Shown here piece after piece: positions 8,954-17,078 of a DNA stretch of 64,000 nucleotides; the first letter of the stretch is position 1; the number at the start of each line of letters is the position of its first letter. Made by a program: the position numbers and the translations under genes. The DNA comes from Zeimonas sp044507525 (lineage in GTDB: Bacteria; Pseudomonadota; Gammaproteobacteria; Burkholderiales; Burkholderiaceae_E): positions 25,557-89,556 of the forward strand of contig JBIQJM010000004.1 in NCBI GenBank assembly GCA_044507525.1. Direction: 5' to 3'. The notes beneath the pieces were generated by a model. That model was not told the DNA's origin. It worked only from the letters and a program-made list of their open reading frames with translations, and ran no database searches.

Positions 8954-9616
8954 GTGAATGAGCAATTTCCGATGACGCCCCCCGATTCCGCGGGCAGCCT
9001 GTTCGTCGTCGCCGCGCCTTCGGGCGCCGGCAAGACCTCGCTCGTGCGAGCGCTGCTCACCGACCGGCCGCTGCTGCAGCTGTCGGTCTCGTTCACCACG
9101 CGTGCGCCGCGCGCGGGCGAGGTGAACGGGCGCGACTACCACTTCGTCGACCGCTCCGACTTCGAGGCGCGTCGCGAGGCCGGCGAGTTCCTCGAATGGG
9201 CCGAGGTGCACGGCAACCTCTACGCCACTTCGCGGCGATGGATCGAGGAGCGCATCTGCGCGGGCGTCGACATCGTCCTCGAGATCGACTGGCAGGGCGC
9301 GGTGCAGGTGCAGCAGCTGTTTTCCGACGCGGTCGGCATCTTCATCGTGCCGCCGTCGATCGACGCGCTGCGCGAGCGGCTCGAGCAGCGCGGCCAGGAC
9401 AGCGCCGAGGTGATCGAGCGTCGCGTGGCGGCCGCGCGCGCGGAACTGAAGCAGGCGCACCGGTTTCAATATGTTATTATTAATCAAGACTTTGCTACTG
9501 CGCTCGCCGAACTTCGCACACTCGTCGAAGCGGCGCGCCTGCGGTTGTCGCGGCAGCGCGCCCGGCACCCCGTCACGTTCCGCGCGCTCGGCATTGCCGA
9601 CGACGCGTCTGCATAG
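8954..9616 (+). CDS. gmk: Guanylate kinase
   Basis: 220 residues. The P-loop is APSGAGKTS near residue 21, followed by SFTTRAPRAGEVNGRDYHFV (GMP-binding) and LEIDWQGAVQV. It converts GMP to GDP with ATP, so it feeds the GTP/GDP pool that SpoT and RelA draw on. Codons 173-182 (bases 9470-9499, YVIINQDFAT) are strikingly AT-rich compared with the rest of the gene (see the promoter entry at 9472). It ends 7 bp before rpoZ. Start ATG 8954 is chosen because the protein then has family length. A second ATG at codon 7 is possible. Confidence 0.96.
   Translation: MNEQFPMTPPDSAGSLFVVAAPSGAGKTSLVRALLTDRPLLQLSVSFTTRAPRAGEVNGRDYHFVDRSDFEARREAGEFLEWAEVHGNLYATSRRWIEERICAGVDIVLEIDWQGAVQVQQLFSDAVGIFIVPPSIDALRERLEQRGQDSAEVIERRVAAARAELKQAHRFQYVIINQDFATALAELRTLVEAARLRLSRQRARHPVTFRALGIADDASA
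9472..9480 (+). promoter_or_regulatory. Candidate extended -10 promoter element inside gmk, upstream of rpoZ-spoT
   Basis: The sequence TGTTATTAT fits the extended -10 pattern TGnTATAAT with one mismatch. It lies in the only strongly AT-rich stretch of the gmk gene (about 9464-9496). A start site near 9487 would give a leader of roughly 137 nt before rpoZ. There is no clear -35, as is typical of extended -10 promoters. The encoded peptide could be written with GC-rich synonyms, yet about ten consecutive codons mostly end in A or T. Confidence 0.45.
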
Positions 9617-9623
9617 GTGAACC

Positions 9624-9827
9624 ATGGCACGCATCACCGTCGAAGACTGCCTGAAGCAGATCCCGAACCGCTTCGAGCTCACGCTCGCCGCCACCTACCG
9701 TGCGCGCATGCTCGCGCAGGGTCACGCGCCGAAGATCGAGTCGAACGACAAGCCCACGGTCACCGCGCTGCGCGAGATCGCCGCGGGCAAGGTCGGCGTC
9801 GAGATGCTGCGGCGCGTGCCCATATGA
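9624..9827 (+). CDS. rpoZ: DNA-directed RNA polymerase omega subunit
   Basis: 67 residues, starting MARITVEDCL and containing the conserved NRFELTLAATYRAR segment and the ALREIAAGKV helix. Omega assists RNA polymerase assembly around beta-prime and forms part of the ppGpp-binding site 1 in proteobacteria, which fits its position directly before spoT. The C-terminal tail is short compared with E. coli omega (91 residues), usual for betaproteobacteria. It is 7 bp from gmk and 44 bp from spoT. Confidence 0.96.
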   Translation: MARITVEDCLKQIPNRFELTLAATYRARMLAQGHAPKIESNDKPTVTALREIAAGKVGVEMLRRVPI

Positions 9828-9871
9828 ACCGCAGTTGACCAGCCGCGCTGCGCACGGCGTCCGGAAGCACC

Positions 9872-12112
9872 ATGTCGGGTTCGAACCCTGCCGTCGAACC
9901 CGCCCGTAAAGGGCGAAAGCGGCGTGCTGCGCCGCCGGACGACGGCGCGGTCGTCGCCAACGGCTTCGCCGCGGCCCCCGACGACCGCAGCGTCGTTTCG
10001 CTGGCCGAACTCTCGCGGCGCGCGAGCGCGTACCTGCCCCCCGAAGAGCTCGCGCGCATCCGCGAGGCATACCGCTTCGGCGACCAGGCGCACCTCGGGC
10101 AGTTCCGCTCCAGCGGCGCCCCGTACATCTCGCACCCGATCGCCGTCGCCGAGATCCTGGCGCGCTGGAAGCTCGACGCCGACACGCTGATGGCGGCGCT
10201 GCTGCACGACGTGATCGAGGACACCTCGGTCGCCAAGCCGATCCTCATCGAGCATTTCGGCCCGCACGTCGCCGAGCTGGTCGACGGGCTGTCGAAGCTC
10301 GAGCGCGTCGAGTTCGCGTCGAAGGAGCAGCAGCAGGCGGAGAGCTTCCGCAAGATGCTGCTGGCGATGGCGCGCGACGTGCGCGTCATCCTGATCAAGC
10401 TCGCCGACCGGCTGCACAACATGCAGACGCTCGACGCGGTGCCGCGCGAGAAGCAGCAGCGCATCGCACGCGAGACGCTCGAGATCTACGCGCCGATCGC
10501 CAGCCGCCTCGGTTTGCACGAGCTGTTCCGCGAGCTCGTCGACCTGTCGTTCCGCTTCCTGCATCCGTGGCGCCACTCCACGCTGCAGAAGGCGGTGCAG
10601 GCCGCGCGCGGCAACCGCCGCGAGGTGATCGGCCGCATCCTCGAGACCGTGCAGAAGACGCTGCCCGAGGCGGGCGTGAACGCCGAGGTCTACGGTCGCG
10701 AGAAGTCGCTCTACGCGATCTATCGCAAGATGCGCGAGAAGCGGCTGTCGTTCTCGCAGGTGCTCGACGTCTACGGCTTCCGCGTGCTCGTCGACACCGT
10801 GCCGCAGTGCTATCTCGCGCTCGGTTCGCTGCACGGAACCTTCAAGCCGGTGCCGGGTCGCTTCAAGGACTACATCGCGATCCCGAAGATCAACGGCTAC
10901 CAGTCGCTGCACACGACGCTCGTCGGCCCCTTCGGCACGCCGGTGGAGTTCCAGATCCGCACGCACGAGATGCAGCGCGTCGCGCAGGCGGGCGTCGCCT
11001 CGCACTGGCTCTACAAGGCCGAGAAGGAGAGCTTCACCGACCTGCAGAAGCGCACGCACGAGTGGCTGCAGTCGCTGCTCGACATCCAGAGCCAGACCGG
11101 CGACTCGCTCGAGTTCATCGAGCACGTGAAGGTCGACCTCTTTCCCGATGCCGTCTACGTGTTCACGCCGCGCGGGCAGATCCGCGCGATGCCGCGCGGC
11201 GCGACGATCATCGACTTCGCCTACAGCGTGCACACCGACATCGGCGACCAGGCGGTCGCCGCGCGCGTGAACCAGAAGCCGGTGTCGCTGCGCACCGAGC
11301 TGCAGAACGGCGACGTCGTCGAGGTGATCACCGACCCGAACTCGAAGGCGAACCCGAACTGGCTCGGCTTCGTGCGCACGGGCAAGGCGCGCGCGGGCAT
11401 CCGCCAGTGCCTGAAGACGCTGAAGTACAACGAGTCGGTCGATCTCGGGCGGCGCCTGCTCGCGCAGGCCCTGGGTGCGCTTCGCATCGACGCGTCCGCG
11501 CTCGATCCCGCGGTCGTCGAGCGCGGCGCGCGCGACGCGGGCGCGAAGAGCGTCGAGGAGCTGCACGCCGACATCGGCCTGGGCAAGCGGCTGGCGCCGG
11601 TCGTCGCCCGCACGATCGCGCTGCAGTTCTCCGGCAAGCCGAGCGGCGCCACGCTGATGCTGCCGCGCCCGGCACCGGTGATGGTCAACGGCACCGAAGG
11701 CGCCGCCGTCACCTACTCGCCGTGCTGCCAGCCGCTTCCCGGCGACGAGATCGTCGGCCACATGCGTGGCGGGCACGGGCTGTTCCTGCACCGCGCCGAA
11801 TGCAAGGTCGCCGCGCGCCAGCGCGCGAAGGACGCCGAGCGCTGGATCGACGTCGACTGGGCCGACGAGGTCTCCGGACAGTTCCGCACCGGCATCGAGG
11901 TGCAGGTGCGCAACGACCGCGGAGCGCTCGGCAAGGTGGCGGCGGAGATCGCCGCCAGCGAGGCGAACATCGTCCACGTCGCGATGGACGAGGAAGCGAC
12001 CGAAACGGCGTCGATGCGCTTCGCGATGCTGGTGCACGACCGGGTGCACCTCGCCCGCGTGATGCGCAACCTGCGCCGGCTCTCCGAGGTTTCGCGCATC
12101 ACCCGCCTCTGA
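9872..12112 (+). CDS. spoT: Bifunctional (p)ppGpp synthetase/hydrolase, RelA/SpoT family
   Basis: 746 residues with the full long-RSH layout. An N-terminal HD hydrolase carries intact HDVIEDT near residue 112. The synthetase domain has GRFKDYIAIPKINGYQSLHT near residues 329-349, then a TGS domain (LFPDAVYVFTPRG near 424) and a C-terminal ACT domain (GIEVQVRNDRGALGKV near 675). RFKD is the RXKD signature of bifunctional enzymes, in contrast to EYDD in the second RSH gene at 17740. It therefore should both make and destroy (p)ppGpp. A 12-bp palindrome (9877-9888) immediately follows the start codon. Confidence 0.96.
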   Translation: MSGSNPAVEPARKGRKRRAAPPDDGAVVANGFAAAPDDRSVVSLAELSRRASAYLPPEELARIREAYRFGDQAHLGQFRSSGAPYISHPIAVAEILARWKLDADTLMAALLHDVIEDTSVAKPILIEHFGPHVAELVDGLSKLERVEFASKEQQQAESFRKMLLAMARDVRVILIKLADRLHNMQTLDAVPREKQQRIARETLEIYAPIASRLGLHELFRELVDLSFRFLHPWRHSTLQKAVQAARGNRREVIGRILETVQKTLPEAGVNAEVYGREKSLYAIYRKMREKRLSFSQVLDVYGFRVLVDTVPQCYLALGSLHGTFKPVPGRFKDYIAIPKINGYQSLHTTLVGPFGTPVEFQIRTHEMQRVAQAGVASHWLYKAEKESFTDLQKRTHEWLQSLLDIQSQTGDSLEFIEHVKVDLFPDAVYVFTPRGQIRAMPRGATIIDFAYSVHTDIGDQAVAARVNQKPVSLRTELQNGDVVEVITDPNSKANPNWLGFVRTGKARAGIRQCLKTLKYNESVDLGRRLLAQALGALRIDASALDPAVVERGARDAGAKSVEELHADIGLGKRLAPVVARTIALQFSGKPSGATLMLPRPAPVMVNGTEGAAVTYSPCCQPLPGDEIVGHMRGGHGLFLHRAECKVAARQRAKDAERWIDVDWADEVSGQFRTGIEVQVRNDRGALGKVAAEIAASEANIVHVAMDEEATETASMRFAMLVHDRVHLARVMRNLRRLSEVSRITRL

Positions 12113-12115
12113 GAC

Positions 12116-12138
12116 GCGGCGGCCGCGGGTGCCGCCGC
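12116..12138. terminator. GC-rich hairpin between convergent spoT and methyltransferase genes
   Basis: Perfect 8-bp inverted repeat GCGGCGGC/GCCGCCGC with a 7-nt loop, placed in the 34-bp gap between two convergent stop codons. It has no T-tract, so it is not a classical intrinsic terminator. It could stop or stabilise transcripts from both sides. Confidence 0.4.
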
Positions 12139-12146
12139 CGTGCGCG

Positions 12147-13214
12147 TCAGCGACGCGCTTCCAGGATCAGGTTGAACGGCGTCTGCATCGCCCGCCGGAA
12201 GTGCCGGAAGCCGGCCTTGCGGAACACCTCGGCCAGGCGGGCCTCGCCCGCCTGGGCGCCGAGCACCAGCCGTCCGCCGTCGGAGATCGCGTGCGCGCAA
12301 CAGATCGTCGTCGAGGCGGCGTAGTACAGCCGCGCGACCGACGAGCGGTTGTCCTCGGCGCGGTCGTTGGCGAAGGGCTCGACGAGCATCACCGTGCCCC
12401 CGGGCGCGACCGCCGTCGCTGCGTGGCGCGCCGCCGCCACCGGGTCGCCCATGTCGTGCAGGCAGTCGAAGAAGCAGATGAGGTCGTAGTTCCGTCCGCC
12501 GTAGTCGACCGCGCGCGCCGCTTCGAAGGACACGCGATCGCCGACGCCCGCCCCCTCGGCATTGCGCCTCGCCTCGGCGATCGACTCGGCGTGCAGGTCG
12601 AAGCCGTGGAAGCGCGAACGCGGAAAGGCCTCGGCCATCAGGATCGTCGAGTGTCCGTGGCCGCAGCCGACGTCGGCGACGACGCCGCCCGCCTCCAGCC
12701 GCTCGACGACGCCGTCGAGCGCAGGCAGCCACTCGGCGACCAGGCTGGCCCGGTACGCATTGCGATAGAACGCGGCGACGCCGCAATACAGGCGCGCGTC
12801 GTGCGCGCCCCAACCGACGCCCCTGCCGGTGCGAAACGCCTCGACCGCCTTGTCTTCGTCGAACCACATCGAAGCAGGCACCTGCCACGCGTTCGGGATG
12901 AACACCGGACTGTCGTCGTCGGCAAGGACGGACGCCTGCTCCGGCGTCAGCTCGTAGGTCTGGCTCGACGCGTGGTAGTCGACGTAGCCGCCGGCCGCCT
13001 GCGCGTTCAGCCACTCGCGAACGTAGCGTTCGGAACAGCCGGCGCGTGCCGCGACCTCCGCCGAGCTGAGCGGCCCGGCGTTCCACAGGGCCTTGTAGAG
13101 CCCGAGCCGGTTGCCCAGGCTCACCATCACGCCGCCGTAGCCGGCGGACAGGTCGTCGATGGCGCGCGCAACGAACGCGTCGAGCTTCCTTCGATCGATC
13201 ACGGGTGCATCCAT
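12147..13214 (-). CDS. Class I SAM-dependent methyltransferase with N-terminal winged-helix domain
   Basis: 355 residues. The N-terminal 90 residues look like a winged-helix dimerisation domain (LGLYKAL...LSSAEVAARAGCSERYVREWLNAQAAGGY), as in small-molecule O-methyltransferases and the mycobacterial Rv2258c type. The SAM-binding motif I VVADVGCGHGHST follows near residue 180, then a motif with FDCLHDMGDP near 250. ATG 13214 has AAAGGAGT seven bases upstream. Substrate unknown. It is divergent from the GlxA-type regulator at 13374 with 159 bp between, so it is a plausible target of that regulator. Confidence 0.88.
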   Translation of the reverse strand: MDAPVIDRRKLDAFVARAIDDLSAGYGGVMVSLGNRLGLYKALWNAGPLSSAEVAARAGCSERYVREWLNAQAAGGYVDYHASSQTYELTPEQASVLADDDSPVFIPNAWQVPASMWFDEDKAVEAFRTGRGVGWGAHDARLYCGVAAFYRNAYRASLVAEWLPALDGVVERLEAGGVVADVGCGHGHSTILMAEAFPRSRFHGFDLHAESIAEARRNAEGAGVGDRVSFEAARAVDYGGRNYDLICFFDCLHDMGDPVAAARHAATAVAPGGTVMLVEPFANDRAEDNRSSVARLYYAASTTICCAHAISDGGRLVLGAQAGEARLAEVFRKAGFRHFRRAMQTPFNLILEARR

Positions 13215-13373
13215 GGCGGGGACTCCTTTCTGTGCGTCGTTCGCGACCGCGCGAACCATGGGAGGATCATCCCCGTCGAATCGCACCGGCGGCAGAGTCG
13301 GAATCGCCCTCGACCGGTCGATTCGTGCCATCTTGCCGCTGCCCGTCGAGCTTCCGAGACCACAGCGAACGCC

Positions 13374-14450
13374 ATGGCCAGAGCCGCCGCCCCCTCGTTG
13401 CCGGTGCCGCTGCACGTGAGCCTGGTGGCACTGCCCGACGCGGTCGTCTCGACGCTGTTCGGCATCTACGACGTCCTCAACGCCTTTGCGCTGATGGCGC
13501 TGCCGGCCCCCGCTTCGGGAGCGACGCCGCCGTTCCGCATCGACATCGTCGGAGAATCGATCGGCGCGCTCGACCTGGCCAGCGGCGTGCCGATCGACGT
13601 GCGTTGCGCGATCGACCGCGTCGAGACGACCGACATCGTGATCGTTCCTTCGGTGCTGCTGCGTGCCGAGGGCTGGCGCAAGGGCCGATACCCTCGCCTC
13701 GTCGAGTGGCTGCGCGCGATGCACGAGCGCGGCGCGACGCTCTGCTCGGCGTGCTCGGGCCTCTTCCTGCTCGCCGAGACGGGGCTTTTCGACGGCAGGG
13801 ACGCCACCGTGCACTTCCTCTATGCGCGGGCCTTCGAGCAGGCGCATCCCGCCGTCCCGATCCATCCCGAACGCGTGCTCGTCATCTCGGGCGTGCGCGA
13901 GGAACTGGTGAGCTCGGGCGCGTCGTCCACCTGGCACGACCTCGTGCTCTACCTGATCGCGCGCAGCGCCGGCGCCACCGCCGCGCAGCAGGTCGCACGC
14001 AGCTTCGCGCTGCAGTGGCACCACGACGGACTGGCGCCGTACATCGTCTTCGAGGGACGCCGCGACCACGGCGACGCCGACATCGAGGCCGGGCAGCGCT
14101 GGCTCGGCGAGCACTTCGCGATCGCCAATCCGGTCGACGCGATGATCGGCCGTTCCCGGCTGGCCGAGCGCACTTTCAAGCGGCGCTTCGTACGTGCCAC
14201 CGGCCTGAGCCCGATCGCCTACGTGCAGCGCCTGCGCATCGAGGACGCGAAACGCCGGCTCGAACGTACCGAGGCTCCGGTCGACGAGATCGGCTGGCGC
14301 GTCGGTTACGAGGATCCGGCGTTCTTCCGCCGGCTGTTCAAGCGCACGACCGGTCTCACGCCGGGCGCCTACCGCAAGCGCTTCCGCATCCCCGATTTCG
14401 CCCGTCCGGGCCTGGAGCCGACCCGCGACGCCGCGCAGGGCGAACCCTGA
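13374..14450 (+). CDS. GlxA-family AraC-type transcriptional regulator (DJ-1/PfpI-like N-terminal domain)
   Basis: 358 residues. Residues 10-190 form a DJ-1/PfpI-like domain with the nucleophile-elbow-type Cys in LCSACSGLFLLAETGLFDG near residue 125. Residues 245-340 carry two helix-turn-helix motifs of the AraC family (LAERTFKRRFVRATGLSPIAY and DEIGWRVGYEDPAFFRRLFKR). Such proteins are DNA-binding regulators, and the N-terminal domain may sense a ligand. The ligand is unknown. ATG 13374 is the first start that gives the complete DJ-1-like domain. It probably controls itself and the divergent methyltransferase. Confidence 0.9.
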   Translation: MARAAAPSLPVPLHVSLVALPDAVVSTLFGIYDVLNAFALMALPAPASGATPPFRIDIVGESIGALDLASGVPIDVRCAIDRVETTDIVIVPSVLLRAEGWRKGRYPRLVEWLRAMHERGATLCSACSGLFLLAETGLFDGRDATVHFLYARAFEQAHPAVPIHPERVLVISGVREELVSSGASSTWHDLVLYLIARSAGATAAQQVARSFALQWHHDGLAPYIVFEGRRDHGDADIEAGQRWLGEHFAIANPVDAMIGRSRLAERTFKRRFVRATGLSPIAYVQRLRIEDAKRRLERTEAPVDEIGWRVGYEDPAFFRRLFKRTTGLTPGAYRKRFRIPDFARPGLEPTRDAAQGEP

Positions 14451-14481
14451 AGACGGGCGCGCAGATCCGCTCGGAACGGCC

Positions 14482-15039
14482 CTACTCGACCGGCGGGTAC
14501 CCTACCTCCAGCACCTCGAGTTCGTCGACGCCGCCGGGCGTGCGCAGCGACACGGCGTCGCCCTCGCGCGTCTTCATCAGTGCCCGCGCCACCGGGGAGA
14601 TCCAGCTGATGCGCCCGCGCAGCGGGTCGACCTCGTCGACGCCGACGATCGTGACCGTTTCCTCGTGCTCGCCGTTGCGCAGATAGGTGACGGTCGCGCC
14701 GAAGAACACCTGCTCGGGCGCCTCGGCGCCCGTCCGGTCGACGACCTCGGCCGCGTCGAGCCGCCGGGTCAGGAAGCGGATGCGCCGGTCGATCTCGCGC
14801 AGGCGCTTCTTGCCGTACAGGTAGTCGCCGTTCTCGGAGCGGTCGCCGTTCGACGCCGCCCACGAGACGACGCGCACGACCTCGGGGCGCTCGACGTCGA
14901 GCAGGTGCAGCAGCTCGGACTTCATCCGCGCGTGCCCGGCCGGCGTCATGTAGTTGCGCGCGCCGGCCGGCAACGGCGAGGACTCGAGCAGCTCGTCGTC
15001 GTCGTCGGGAACGTCCTCGCGGACGAATGCCTTGCTCAT
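14482..15039 (-). CDS. greB: Transcription elongation factor GreB
   Basis: 185 residues. The N-terminal coiled coil has the catalytic acidic tip (SNGDRSENGDYLYGKKRLREIDRR), followed by the FKBP-like C-terminal domain with GRISWISPVARAL and the closing ELEVLEVGYP. GreB stimulates transcript cleavage by backtracked RNA polymerase. ATG 15039 begins MSKAFVRED. Longer in-frame extensions upstream have no family similarity. The N-terminus has an extra acidic stretch (DVPDDDDELLE) before the Gre core, common in betaproteobacterial GreB. Confidence 0.94.
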   Translation of the reverse strand: MSKAFVREDVPDDDDELLESSPLPAGARNYMTPAGHARMKSELLHLLDVERPEVVRVVSWAASNGDRSENGDYLYGKKRLREIDRRIRFLTRRLDAAEVVDRTGAEAPEQVFFGATVTYLRNGEHEETVTIVGVDEVDPLRGRISWISPVARALMKTREGDAVSLRTPGGVDELEVLEVGYPPVE

Positions 15040-15130
15040 CGTGACTGAATTCCTGTGCTTGCGCGGCGTCGTGGCCCAAGATAGCGCATACGGCATGCCG
15101 ACCCGAACCACGCCTGTCGAGGAGCGCACG

Positions 15131-15352
15131 ATGGACGATCGCCGGAAGCTTCGACGCTATTTCGCGCTCGTGCATCACGCCGAGGACACGCTGGAGATGT
15201 CGCTGCAGGTGCCGGAAGGCCCGGCACCGGCGGAGGCGGTGGCGGCGCTCGACGACCTCGTTCACCGCACCGAGCCGGCGGTCGAGCAGATGGCCGGCGG
15301 CGCCGCCGACCCCGAGGAGATCCGCCGACTGCTCGCCGGCTGGGTGCACTAG
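15131..15352 (+). CDS. Small conserved-looking protein of unknown function (73 residues)
   Basis: ATG 15131 follows GAGGAG by 6 bases. The product is 73 residues, charged and probably helical, starting MDDRRKLRRYFALVHHAEDTLEMSL and ending RRLLAGWVH. No signal peptide, membrane segment or known motif is recognised. It is divergent from greB (91-bp gap) and convergent with pmbA (13 bp between stops). The good ribosome-binding site and codon use like its neighbours support a real gene. Confidence 0.65.
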   Translation: MDDRRKLRRYFALVHHAEDTLEMSLQVPEGPAPAEAVAALDDLVHRTEPAVEQMAGGAADPEEIRRLLAGWVH

Positions 15353-15365
15353 CCGAGGGAGCGCT

Positions 15366-16706
15366 TCAGCTCCCGGCGACCGCCATCTCGCCCAGCAGCA
15401 CCGAGCCGGTACGCTTCGTTCCGCGCGTGATCTCGTCGGCGCCGATGGCGGCGATCGCGCCGAACATGTCGCGCAGGTTGCCCGCGATCGTGATCTCTTC
15501 CACCGGATGCACGATGCGCCCGTCCTCCACCCAGAAGCCGCTCGCGCCGCGCGAGTAGTCGCCGGTGACGTAGTTCACGCCCTGCCCCATCAGGTCGGTG
15601 ACGAAAAGGCCGCGGCCGAGCTTGCGCAGCATCTCCTCGAGCGAATCGCCCGCGCGCGTTGCGCGGCTCGCGAAACGCAGGTTGTGCGAACCGCCGGCGT
15701 TGCCCGTCGTGCGCATGCCCAGCTTGCGCGCCGAATACGTCGACAGGAAATAGCCTTCGACGACCCCCCGCTCGACGACCTTGCGGCGCTGCGTGGCGAC
15801 GCCCTCGGCGTCGAAGGGCGCACTGCCGAGCTCGCCGGGCAGGAACGGATCCTCGACGATGTCGACGTGTTCCGGAAAGATGCGCTGGCCGAGCGAATCG
15901 ACGAGGAAGGTCGACTTCCGGTACAACGCGCCGCCGCTGGTCGCCTGCACGAAATGCCCGAGCAGCCCGCAGGCGAGCGGCGCCTCGAAGAGCACGGGCA
16001 CGCGCTGGGTGGGCACGCGTCGCGCGCCGAGTCGCGACAGCGCCCGCTCGGCGGCATAGCGGCCGAGCGCCTCGGGCTCGGCCAGGCGCCGCGGGTCGCA
16101 GTTCGACGAATACCAGTCGTCGCGCTGCATCTCGCGCCCGCGCCGCGCGATCGGCGAGCAGGCGACGGTGTGCCGGCTGTGCCGGTACCCGCCCGTGAAG
16201 CCGCGCGTGTTGGCGAGCACGAAATGGGCATGACTGACCGACACCGACGCGCCGTCCGAATTGCGGATCATCGGGGAGGTGTCGAAAGCCGCGTGCTCGG
16301 CCCGCTGCGCGACGAGCAGCGCCTGCTCGACGTCGATCGGCCATTCGTGGAAGACCTGCGGATCGCGGGGATTCCGCGCGAGCATGTCTTCCTCCGGCAG
16401 CCCGGCGCAGGGGTCCTCGGCGGTGTGGCGCGCGATGTCCCACGCGGCCTTGACCGTCTCGCGAAGCGCACCGGCCGAGAAGTCGGTGGAGCTCGCGTGC
16501 CCGCGCCGCTGTCCGACGTGGACCGTGACGCCCAGGCCCTTGTCGCGGTTCTGCTCGATCGTCTCGGTGCGCCCCTTGCGCACGTTCACCGACAGGCCGC
16601 TGCTCTCGGAGACTTCCACCGACGCGTCGGTCGCGCCGAACTCGCGCGCGAAGGCCAGTACGGAATGGGCAATTTCGCGCAGCGCGCCTTCGTCGTACTC
16701 GAACAT
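15366..16706 (-). CDS. pmbA: PmbA/TldE metalloprotease-family protein
   Basis: 446 residues, full length for TldE/PmbA. It shows the family N-terminus (DASVEVSESSGLSVNVRKGRTETIEQN), the central GFTGGYRHSRHTVACSPIA segment, GGALYRKSTFLVDSLG, and the C-terminal GASGFWVEDGRIVHPVEEITIAGN. TldD/TldE form a heterodimeric protease that degrades unfolded peptides and matures microcins. TldE lacks the HEXXH motif, and none is seen here. Start ATG 16706. DUF615/mog genes diverge from it, an arrangement usual in betaproteobacteria. Confidence 0.94.
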   Translation of the reverse strand: MFEYDEGALREIAHSVLAFAREFGATDASVEVSESSGLSVNVRKGRTETIEQNRDKGLGVTVHVGQRRGHASSTDFSAGALRETVKAAWDIARHTAEDPCAGLPEEDMLARNPRDPQVFHEWPIDVEQALLVAQRAEHAAFDTSPMIRNSDGASVSVSHAHFVLANTRGFTGGYRHSRHTVACSPIARRGREMQRDDWYSSNCDPRRLAEPEALGRYAAERALSRLGARRVPTQRVPVLFEAPLACGLLGHFVQATSGGALYRKSTFLVDSLGQRIFPEHVDIVEDPFLPGELGSAPFDAEGVATQRRKVVERGVVEGYFLSTYSARKLGMRTTGNAGGSHNLRFASRATRAGDSLEEMLRKLGRGLFVTDLMGQGVNYVTGDYSRGASGFWVEDGRIVHPVEEITIAGNLRDMFGAIAAIGADEITRGTKRTGSVLLGEMAVAGS

Positions 16707-16792
16707 GTGCAGGAGCCCTGTTTCGCGGGTGTCTTGCCTGTGGCGAGGCGTGGGGGAAATGGATTGCAGGGAGCGCCGGACAGGGCACTGGT

Positions 16793-16799
16793 TATCATA
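16793..16799. promoter_or_regulatory. Candidate divergent -10 element between pmbA and the DUF615 gene
   Basis: TATCATA reads as TATCAT on the plus strand and TATGAT on the minus strand, in the 105-bp gap between the divergent genes. The plus-strand reading would leave a leader of only a few bases before ATG 16812. No good -35 is seen on either strand, so confidence is low. Confidence 0.28.
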
Positions 16800-16811
16800 G
16801 CAGCGCCCACC

Positions 16812-17078
16812 ATGCGATCGCCCGACGAGAAACCGAGCAAGACACAGCGCAAGCGCGACATGCACGCGCTGCAGGCGCTCGGCGAGAGCCTCGTGGCGCT
16901 CGACGACGACGAGATCGCCCGCCTGCCCATCGACGAGCGCCTGGTCGATGCCGTTCGCCTGGCGCGCCCGATGCGCAGCGGCGAGGCGCGCCGCCGGCAA
17001 CTGCAGTTCATCGGACGCCTGATGCGCGGAGTCGACGTCGACGCGCTGCGCGCGGCGCTCGCGGAGATCCGAAGATGA
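16812..17078 (+). CDS. Short DUF615 (YjgA/DarP-like) ribosome-associated protein, C-terminal half absent
   Basis: 88 residues that align by eye with the first half of YjgA/DarP: SKTQRKRDMHALQALGESLV, then IPID-like LPIDERLVDAVRLA and RRRQLQFIGRLMR. Family members are about 170-200 residues, with a second helical half that is missing here. The stop codon comes right after the predicted LAEIRR helix and overlaps the mog start (ATGA). DarP acts in late assembly of the 50S ribosomal subunit. Whether an 88-residue form works is unknown. The clean overlap with mog argues against a recent frameshift. Confidence 0.82.
   Translation: MRSPDEKPSKTQRKRDMHALQALGESLVALDDDEIARLPIDERLVDAVRLARPMRSGEARRRQLQFIGRLMRGVDVDALRAALAEIRR

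Noticed and set aside
9877..9888. GGGTTCGAACCC palindrome resembling a tRNA T-arm
   Set aside because: It lies in the first codons of spoT. No acceptor stem, anticodon arm or CCA end surrounds it, and only 44 bp separate rpoZ and spoT.
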